Below, piece after piece: positions 56,620 to 64,000 of a DNA stretch of 64,000 nt. The DNA comes from Lenzites betulinus (taxonomy: Eukaryota > Basidiomycota > Agaricomycetes > Polyporales > Polyporaceae). Every line of letters starts with the position of its first letter. The stretch's first letter is position 1. Position numbers and translations under genes: made by a program. Under the pieces are notes generated by a model that saw only the letters and a program-made list of their open reading frames with translations, made no database searches and was not told the origin of the DNA. The stretch covers positions 496,001 to 560,000 of the forward strand of contig JABYQU010000010.1 of NCBI GenBank assembly GCA_022264855.1, written 5' to 3'.

Positions 56620-59234
56620 ATGGCACCCAACGGCGTAAACGGCGTCTCGCATGAGGACGAGGCAATTGACTACTCTGATATCGAAGCAAAGTACGTGCAC
56701 CAAAAACAGCCTGTTTCCGTGCCATTTATGCGAACCCGCGCAGATACCAGGTCGAATACGATGAGAGCCTCGACAACATCCTGGTGGTCGATGGCGTGCC
56801 GGTCATCGACAAGGGCAAGCTAGAAAAGCTCCTGCAGAAGATCGCGAAGGATTTCTCGCGCAAGGGGTGCCCCATTAAGCCCGAGAACATCACCGTGCCA
56901 TGGAACGATGCGACGGGCAAGAACAAGGGGTGCGTCTCTCCTGTGCCTGTAGCGATGCATGCGTCGCGGAGGACCGACCGTGGCGTGACACAGGTACATC
57001 TTTATGGAGTTCAAGAACGCGGACGACGCTTCGCGCGCGCTGGTGACGATGAATGGGCACCAGTTTGACGCAAAACATGCGTTCATGATTAACCGCTTCA
57101 CCGACTTTGAGCGCTACCTGAACCTGGACGAGGTGTACCATGAGCCGCCCCCCGAGGAGTACAAGCCCAAGGTGAGCATATATGTTTTGACTGCATGATG
57201 AAGAGGAAAAGTGAACTGTCGGCGTGCAGGAACATCTCCGTGCTTGGCTTGGCGACCCCCAAGGCCGCGACCAGTACGCTACCTATCGCGGAGACGAGGT
57301 GGAGGTTCATTGGCACGGGAAGCCTTCGCAATGTGAGATTGCGCACAGCAGACCTGTAAGCCTCATCCCATTTTTCCGCGTAACCTTCCTCACATATTTT
57401 TCCGTCCAGAACTGGACAGATCTGTACGTGTCATGGTCGCCCCTCGGCACATACATGGCGACGCTGCACCGTCCCGGGATGCGTCTGTGGGGCGGGCCGT
57501 CGTGGGAGCCGCAGCAGCGGTTCGCGCACCCGCTCGTGAAGCTGATCGACTTCTCGCCGAACGAGCAGTACCTCGTCACCTGGTCGTACGACCCGATCGT
57601 CGTGCGCGAGGGCGCGGAGCAGGGCCCGCAGTACTTCGCGCCGGAGGACGAGGGGAACAACATCGCGGTGTGGGAGATCAAGACGGGCCACCTGCTCCGC
57701 ACGTTCCCGAGCGCGTACGCGGAGGGCGACGAGGCGAAGAAGCAGATGCCGTGGCCCGCGCTGAAGTGGAGCCCGGACGACAAGTTCGTCGCGCGCGTCA
57801 CGCCGGGGCAGCAGATCAGCGTGTACGAGCTCCCGGGCATGCATCTGCAGGGGAAGAAGAGCATCAAGATCGATGGGGTCGTCGACTTTGAGTGGCGCCC
57901 CCTTGGGGAGAAGGACCGCGAGGACCAGGAGAAGGATGGCAAGCCTGGCGCGAAGCCGAAGAAGGCTCGGGAGAACATGCTTGCGTACTGGACGCCGGAA
58001 GTTGCGAACCAGCCTGCTCGTGTTACCTTGTCCAGCTTCCCTGGCCGCGAAATTCTTCGACAGAAGAACTTGTTCAACGTCACGGAGGTACGTTCCCGTT
58101 CCCGTCGAGCAGTGACAAAAAGACACTAACACGTTCTCGGGTTAGTGTAAACTCTACTGGCAAAACCAGGGCGACTTCCTGTGCGTCAAGGTCGATCGCC
58201 ACACAAAAACGAAGAAGTCGATCTTCTGCAACTTGGAGATCTTCCGTGTTCGCGAAAAAGACTTCCCTGTGGAGATTGTCGAGCTCAAAGGTAAGACGCC
58301 AGCGTTCTGGTGCTTCGAGTCCATCTCAGTCTTACGCTTTTCTGCACAGACACCGTCACGGACTTTTCCTGGGAACCCAAAGGCGAGCGATTCGCGCTTG
58401 TCTCAAGTAGCGACCCCAACCTTGGCAACCCTGGTCCCGGTATCACCATCAAGACGGACGTCAGCTTCTACCAGCTTGACCGCGCGAAGGGTGACTTCAA
58501 GCCGCTCAAGACCCTCCCCGCACGAACGAGCAACACCGTCCGCTGGTCACCTCGCGGCCGTCATGTCGTGCTTGCAACCGTCGGCTCATCGAGCAAGTCT
58601 GAGCTGGAGTTCTGGGACTTGGACTTCACTGCGGACGAGACCCGTCGTGAGGGTGCTCCTTGGGGCACCGGTATTCAGCATCTGGGCACCGCGGACCATT
58701 ATGCGGTGACAGATGCCGAGTGGGATCCCAGCGGCAGGTACCTCGCGACGAGTGCCAGTGCCTGGAGGCATACGGTACGTCATACCCCACGCACGATGTC
58801 GCACCTCTTTGACTGACACCTTGCTATAGCTGGAAAACGGCTATGCTATCTGGGACTTCCGTGGGCAAGAACTGGAGAAGCACATTCTCGACCGCTTCAA
58901 GCAGTTTTTGTGGCGTCCTCGGCCGCCGACACTGCTCACCAAGGAGCAGCAGCGGCTCATCCGGCGGAACCTCAAGGAGTTCAGCCGGGTGTTCGACGAG
59001 GAGGACGCGGCAGAGGAGAGCAACGTCAGCGCGGAGCTCATTGCGCACCGGAAGCGGTTGGTGGACGAGTGGAACGCGTGGCGGCTGCGCTGCCTGGAGG
59101 AAGTCGCCGAGGAACGGAGAAAGCGGGGGAAGAAGGCGGACACTGCAGACAAGCCCGTGGAAGAGGAGAAGGAAGAGATCGAGGTCTGGGTCGACGAGGT
59201 CATCGAACAGATCGAGGAGGAGGTCGTCGAGTAG
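56620..59234 (+). CDS. PRT1: eukaryotic translation initiation factor 3 subunit B, 737 aa, 8 exons
   Basis: Exons are 56620..56690, 56744..56929, 56994..57171, 57230..57355, 57410..58087, 58146..58290, 58350..58774 and 58830..59234, 738 codons. eIF3b is a scaffold of the eIF3 complex on the 40S subunit in the cytoplasm. An acidic N-terminus, [19 protein letters not shown], leads to an RRM at about residues 40-125 ([37 protein letters not shown]). The beta-propeller includes [27 protein letters not shown]-like [32 protein letters not shown], and [19 protein letters not shown]. The helical C-terminus [20 protein letters not shown] ends in an acidic coiled tail that binds other subunits. All seven introns are GT-AG and short. 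Length matches fungal orthologues. Confidence 0.95.
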
Positions 59235-59702
59235 CCGCCTCTCGCCGTCGACGTGCGTTTGCTTGCAGCTTGGGATTGATTGTATGCGTGAATAGTTGCC
59301 TTTCTATGCATGTTGTATTCATCACCTCTGACGCTTTTACAACTTCACCTTCGCCTGGGAGCAACGCTGGAGGAATGTACGTCAATCCACTGTGACACGC
59401 ACGACTGTCACACTATGGGTCCATTTCCAGCGCTCATCATACGCTCTTCGGCGAGCTCCACCATGAAGAGTCTCGAGTACTTACGCAAAGAGTGACGACA
59501 GCGGTGGCTCTCCCCAGCCCAGTCAACTCGACTCCATTTACGACGTGCGGCACAGGTATATATTTACTATGGATCCCGCGCGCAGTGCCCCATGTACCCC
59601 CTCTTCCGCTCAGCCTTACTACTCACAAAGATTGCGCCTCGTATACTCCCATCAGCCCCTAGATTCTCAACTTCCATTATACACCACTACCCTAGCTCCC
59701 AG
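59235..59702 (+). promoter_or_regulatory. spacer with TATA box of the SDR gene
   Basis: TATATATT lies at 59557-59564. Transcription would then begin around 59590, which makes ATGs at 59569 and 59592 poor start candidates and favours 59703. The first 200 bp are the eIF3b 3' region. Confidence 0.55.
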
Positions 59703-60752
59703 ATGGCCTCCGGAAACGCGAAGTTCGCCTCCTCGCGTCTCTTCGACGTCGAAGGCTGGGTGTGCGTTGTCACCGGCGGCGGCACAGGCATCGGGCTCAT
59801 GATAGCTCAAGCATTCGCGAACAACGGCGCCCGTGTATACATCACTGGACGCCGCCAGGAGGTGCTCCAGCAGGCCGCAACGACGTGGGGCAAAACTCTC
59901 ATCAACCCCCACGGCCGAATCATTCCTGTGTCCGCGGATGTCACGGACAAGACGTCGATCGAGCACCTCTTCAACGAGGTCAAAAAGAACGAGAAAAGGG
60001 TGGATGTGCTCGTCAACAACGCCGGTGTGAGCTTGGGCACCAGCACTGTCGAGAAAGGCGACGAGAGCGCGCAGGCCTTGAAAGAAGAGCTCTGGAAAGA
60101 GGAGTTGTCCGACTGGGAAACGGTATATCGCACCAATGTCGTAAGGTTTGCACCTATGCACGGAATCCTTCATTTGCCTGTTGCTGAAACTACTGCTATG
60201 TCTAGCTACTTCTTCACGACTGTCGCGTTTTTGCCACTGCTCTCTGCAGCTACTCGCGAAGGCCACACCGGCACCGTTATTAACATCTCGTCCATGTCGG
60301 GCATCACGAGAACGAGCCAGCACCATTTCATGTACAATGTGTCGAAAGCCGCCACCATCCAGCTTAACACACTGCTGGCCCAGGAGCTCCGGCGTCCCGG
60401 CGTGAAGGTCCGAGTGAACAGCATCGCTCCTGGGATTTTCCCGACCGAGATGACCGGTATGAAGGTCTTTCTACCATGATGCGACCATTACTGACGTATT
60501 TGACAGTCGGCAAGTCGGATGACAAGAACAAGTCCGCCATGGATGTCCCTGCAGACTACGGCAAGCAGAAAGGTATCCCCGCCGGTCGGCCCGGCAGTGA
60601 AGAGGACATGGCACAAACGGCACTTTACCTAGCGACAAACCAGTACCTGTATGGTCAGGTTCGTGCTTTACTCGTGTGTGTTCTGATGTGACGCTCATCG
60701 TTTTCGCCAGACCGTCGCTGTCGAGGGCGGGTACCTGCTCGAACACCCGTGA
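59703..60752 (+). CDS. short-chain dehydrogenase/reductase (SDR), 295 aa, 4 exons
   Basis: Exons are 59703..60145, 60206..60456, 60507..60658 and 60711..60752. The Rossmann fold starts VCVVTGGGTGIGLMIAQAF (TGxxxGIG cofactor motif). ITGRR after strand 2 suggests NADP(H) preference. VNNAGVSLG (NNAG), NISSMSG (catalytic Ser) and YNVSK (catalytic Tyr-x3-Lys) complete the classical-SDR set. The C-terminus VAVEGGYLLEHP is typical of ketoreductases of the fungal 3-oxoacyl-reductase-like group. The substrate is unknown. An in-frame upstream ATG at 59592 would add 37 residues that look like a mitochondrial presequence (FRSALLLTKIAPRILPSAPR), but the TATA box position argues that most transcripts begin at or after it. 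The donor at 60146 (GTTTGC) is unusual but needed for phase. Confidence 0.9.
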
Positions 60753-60999
60753 GATTGTGTACTGTATTGACATCGTACTTGTTGCTTTCTTGTACTTGTT
60801 CATGAATTTGGTTAGAATCTTGATGCATTGTTCGTGTGACGTGCATCTGGAGGCATGCGGCATCATCTTGCCAAACCCGTATGTGATCCACTCGAATGGC
60901 CTTTGTACGTTGACTAGCTAGATATTGCGCTTGAACCCGCCACCCAGAGGGCCTCACTCCCAACATCATCTCAGACACAACCAAGCTACTACCCTGCGC

Positions 61000-61671
61000 A
61001 TGCGTCAACCAGGCGACTATCTAGCGATGATGACCTCCAGCGAAGTTCCTAACACACGTCAGTGGCTCATCGACCTCTTCCGCTTCCTTCTGCACTCCTG
61101 GAAGATAGCCATTGTCTGCTTCATCAGCCTATGCATCGGCTTCGCCATCGCCATCTACTTCACCCCTTACGCAGGAACCATGAGGCGAGCCCGGAGCACC
61201 ATCGAGCGCGCGCAGCGGATCGCCAAAGAGATAGACGCGCTCCTCGAGGAGACGCGCAGCATTTCCTCGGCGTCGCACGGCGCGCTGATGCACGCCATTG
61301 AGCTCCTGAAGGCGAAGGACACAGAAAACAAGGACCTGCGTTACAGGCTTTCGCGGGGCGAGAAGGAGTGGACGCGCGCGAGGGAAGAGCGTCAGCGGCG
61401 AACCTTTGAGCGGCAGCGGGAGTTGGTCACAGCACAGCGCAGTGTGGCGCTGGATAAGGCGCAGCGCGAGCTGGAGAAGGCGAACCGCGAGCTGGAGGAG
61501 GTGCGGGGGCAGTTGGCAGAGCGGGACGCGGCACTGGCGAGCGAGAAGGAACGGTACGAAGAGCTCGAGGCGCGGTGGGAAGAGATGCGGGAGCGGTTGC
61601 GGGATGCGGTCGAGGAGAGCTCGCCGCTGACGGGGACGCTGTGCGACGAGTGGGCGGACCCATACCTCTGA
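61000..61671 (+). CDS. single-pass membrane protein with a long coiled coil, unrecognised, 223 aa
   Basis: This is a single-exon ORF. The first ATG gives MRQPGDYLAMMTSSEVPN; a second in-frame ATG pair at 61027 is also possible. One strong helix, KIAIVCFISLCIGFAIAIYF, spans about residues 38-60. The remaining 160 residues are almost pure charged heptad coiled coil (LDKAQRELEKANRELEEVRG, ERYEELEARWEEMRERL), ending CDEWADPYL. No family is recognised. The architecture (short N-terminus, one helix, long coiled coil) is repeated in the next gene on the same strand, 0.4 kb downstream, although the sequences differ. It may be a membrane tether or a lineage-specific protein; both are guesses. Confidence 0.65.
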   Translation: MRQPGDYLAMMTSSEVPNTRQWLIDLFRFLLHSWKIAIVCFISLCIGFAIAIYFTPYAGTMRRARSTIERAQRIAKEIDALLEETRSISSASHGALMHAIELLKAKDTENKDLRYRLSRGEKEWTRAREERQRRTFERQRELVTAQRSVALDKAQRELEKANRELEEVRGQLAERDAALASEKERYEELEARWEEMRERLRDAVEESSPLTGTLCDEWADPYL

Positions 61672-62054
61672 GATGTGCGCGCGTTACCAAAGATCTTCCC
61701 TAGTCGGAATCCCAGTGGTATAAGAGGCCTGGTCACCTCTTCGTATGTTGTCCCCACCCGTCCTGTTGTTCATGTTGCATCTACCGTATTGTATATGATA
61801 ATGCACAAAGCCGTGCTCCGATGTTGTCAACCCCTTGAAGCTCTGCCTCATCCGCACTTCCTACGCAGGGGACTTGACTTCGTTATGGTCGCACGCGATG
61901 TTGTGTCAGCCTCCGTTGTTCGGCTCCGGAAGGGAGCCTCCGAGTCCCAGCACCCGCGGCTGACAGTGGCAGCCGCCTTCAGAATCCAACTTGATCCACG
62001 AATTCCGTATACGAGGCTCCTCGCAGCTGGTAGAGCGCATCCAATTAGACCATC
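61672..62054. other. short intergenic region between two membrane/coiled-coil genes
   Basis: This 383-bp spacer must hold the terminator of the first gene and the promoter of the second. No TATA box or other gene is seen. Confidence 0.45.
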
Positions 62055-62867
62055 ATGGCGCACCTGAGCGTAAGTCTATCAGCGTAGTTCAAGGAATGTC
62101 TTTGTTGAACACCATCAACTTCACAGGACGTACCTCGGCCAAGCATGCAGCCCCTCACCATCTTCTGCGAGACATTCGCCACACTCACCGCGACCCCCGC
62201 ACGACTTGCGATGGTTGCCCTCTTCGAAGCGTTTCTCTGCTCGTCATGGTTCACGGCAGGCGAAGGCGCCTCGCTCGCAGTCCTCGCGTTCCTCCTGGCC
62301 ATGGCCCTCTACGCCTTTGAGAACTCCGACGAAGGAAGGACTGCGCTACAAGTTCTCACTGCCCAGGCAGAACAGACCAATGCCAAACTCGCGGCGACGA
62401 CCAATCAAAGGGATCGGGCGGTACATCGTCTGCGCCAATGCGTCGTCGGGTTCCGCCAGCGGGACGCTATGATCCAGCAACTGCGCGATCACCGAACAGT
62501 GGTGGATGCCGCATGTTGGAGGGTAGCCCACGTCGCTAAGCGGGAAGCCGCTGCCCACGGACACACCAAGGCTACACTCAAAGACTCGGCCAGACGGGAG
62601 GCGAAAGCCATCATCAATTACGAGGCACTTTGCACTTCGATGAAACACGAGCTGGATGAGGCCAAGAGGATGCTGAAGAACAGAGACGAGGAACTTGCGA
62701 ACGAGAAGAAACGCACGAAGGAGCATCAGGAGAGCAGCGAGAAGCACGAGTCATTCAAGATCGCATTCCTGAGCCATCAGATACTGCAAGGAACTGGAGC
62801 CAGTCCCCCACCTATCCCAGTAAGCACGGTGGCCTGCCGCCAAACGCCTGTGGCTCCTGCGCAATAG
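62055..62867 (+). CDS. membrane/coiled-coil protein, second of a tandem pair, 251 aa, 2 exons
   Basis: Exons are 62055..62069 and 62127..62867. A 5-residue first exon (MAHLS) joins through a GTAAGT...CACAG intron to DVPRPSMQPLTIFCETFATL. Two hydrophobic segments follow (ARLAMVALFEAFLCSSWF; ASLAVLAFLLAMALYAF), then a coiled coil from about residue 75 to 215 (LQVLTAQAEQTNAKLAATTN; LDEAKRMLKNRDEELANEKK). The tail is Pro/Ala-rich (GASPPPIPVS to PVAPAQ). No family is recognised. If exon 1 is wrong, translation could begin at 62145 (MQPLTIF) without changing the body. The similar plan to the gene upstream suggests ancient tandem duplication or parallel recruitment. Confidence 0.62.
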
Positions 62868-63381
62868 AATCCTGAGCCAGCAAGCATGCGATTTGGATCT
62901 GTCGGACAACCTGCGATCCAAATTCGTTACGCACCCTCGCCACTTACGTTCCCCTGACTCTAGTCGTCTTACCATCGACATCCCTACCACACAGTGTCAG
63001 TCTCTACTTGGCCACCCTACCCCACATTGCCTGTTTCTAGTCCACTCGGCTTAGCCTATCCTAGATTGTAGTAGCCAGGAACCCTCTCGTGTAACCATCC
63101 TTGGCCAGATAGTCAGAGATGTCCTATATCATCCCAAGCGATGTGATTCTGAAAGGCCCGAGCAGAGTGAGTGACGGAGCGGTTGGAGGCAGGAGACAAC
63201 TGAACGGGCGCTTGTAGGGACGCGTCGCGTTACCCCAGTAACACCGCGTCTGTCACGATGTGACGTGTCGCGATTGTGGCTTAGCCGCGACGGCGCGCTT
63301 GCGGCTTGATTTCGTCCTTGTGCTCGAAGTCAGAGACCTCACGTACTCTCAGTCTTGCTTCCTACCCTCACCTTACACCCG
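62868..63381. other. intergenic, no gene seen
   Basis: This 514-bp spacer precedes the last gene. It holds a C/T-rich patch (62940-63060) but no clear core promoter element. Confidence 0.45.
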
Positions 63382-64000
63382 ATGGCGCCGAAACGAAAGG
63401 CGGCCGCTGCGACAACAGAAAACGAGCCCCCGCAGATCCGTCGCAGAACGCGAGCTACGGTTGGTGCGGGCGACCTCGTAGAACCCACCGCTGAAGAACC
63501 CCCTGCGGCTAAGAAGGCGAAACGGTCGACGAAGGCGCAGAAGGCTCCTGCACAACCGATTAAAGATGCAGAAGCTTTAGTCAGTGCCCCATCTGTCACG
63601 AATACAGCTCCCCGAGCTGCCAGGGCTACCGCGCGGACACGGAAGACCGCAAGTAAGCCAGAGGTTACCGAGGAGACGGAGGCTGGTCCAAGTGTACCCA
63701 AGAGGAATACTAGATCCAACAAGGTGCGCGAAATATCAAGGAACGTTGGATCTCCGGATACGATGGTCTGTTGCAGGCACAGTCGGTGGAGGAGGAAGCC
63801 TCTACGCATATACAAGCAATACCCCAGAAGCGCGGCAGGTCTAAGAAGGTACGCAAGTGCTCTGGCCCGTGCTTCAGGTGTCACATAATAAGTTACGCAG
63901 CTACAAGAATCTGCAGTCGCCCCACCTGTAGAACCAGACACCCTCGCAGAAGCATCTGGCCGTCCGCGAACACGAGGAAATGTGCTCGTCCATGACGTTG
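63382..64000 (+). CDS. N-terminal part of a basic, probably nuclear protein (cut by window end)
   Basis: Exons are 63382..63723, 63777..63848 and 63901 to beyond 64000, all in phase. The start MAPKRKAAAATTENEPPQIR is followed by basic clusters (RRRTRATVG, AAKKAKRSTKAQK, RAARATARTRKTA) and an SRT-rich stretch, RNTRSN. The third exon reads LQESAVAPPVEPDTLAEASG, then GRPRTRGN, an AT-hook-like GRP core. The composition (Lys/Arg/Ala/Pro, disordered) fits a chromatin or nuclear protein with several possible localisation signals, but the functional part lies outside the window. I cannot name it. Confidence 0.65.

Overview
The window is nuclear DNA from a filamentous basidiomycete, most likely an Agaricomycete close to the Polyporales (inference). 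The evidence is compact protein-coding genes cut by many GT-AG introns of about 45-70 nt, high coding GC, a DUF6533 membrane protein, BTB proteins of the mushroom type, a secreted S53 (sedolisin) peptidase, an unsigned transmembrane protein with a jelly-roll-like ectodomain, and an intron-containing nuclear tRNA. I see no prokaryotic, viral or plasmid features. Most real genes are multi-exon, so I rebuilt models by tracking reading phase across splice sites. Where I give exon coordinates, the exon lengths sum to a multiple of three.

Layout. 0-5.5 kb: the end of an unknown gene, a 997-aa coiled-coil protein (minus) and a divergent RRM-containing cyclophilin (PPIL4/Cyp6 type) that share a 189-bp promoter. 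5.7-11.3 kb: a BTB protein, delta-1-pyrroline-5-carboxylate dehydrogenase and a double-BTB protein. 12-18.2 kb: a mitochondrial DnaJC28-domain protein, a tiny four-exon protein, a stretch that looks like a decayed transposon, and the ribosome-biogenesis factor Rrp7. 19.1-23.5 kb: a 14-exon DUF6533 membrane protein, then a WBP2-like GRAM/PPxY protein and an aminoglycoside-phosphotransferase-fold protein sharing a 188-bp divergent promoter. 25.5-29.3 kb: a tripeptidyl-peptidase-type sedolisin and a previously hidden multi-pass membrane gene. 29.6-35.8 kb: a membrane-anchored ubiquitin protease, tRNA-Arg(UCG) and the Cdc7 kinase. 36.2-51.2 kb: a transmembrane ectodomain protein, a stomatin/SPFH protein and a 10-kb neurofibromin/Ira RasGAP gene. 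52.9-64 kb: a three-RRM Csx1/Nam8-type protein, eIF3b, an SDR oxidoreductase, two tandem transmembrane/coiled-coil genes and the start of a basic, probably nuclear protein.

The genes do not form one pathway or a biosynthetic cluster. They are a typical mix of housekeeping genes (translation, ribosome assembly, DNA replication, Ras signalling, proline catabolism, protein turnover) and lineage-specific genes of unknown role. I found no defence system, CRISPR array, integrase or intact transposon. The items most worth a second look are the small four-exon protein at 14.8-15.3 kb, the tandem membrane/coiled-coil pair at 61-63 kb, the BTB pair bracketing the P5C dehydrogenase gene, the hidden membrane gene at 28.1-29.3 kb, the unusual splicing (a GC-AG intron, 8-nt and 18-nt microexons) and the transposon-like relic near 16.6 kb.
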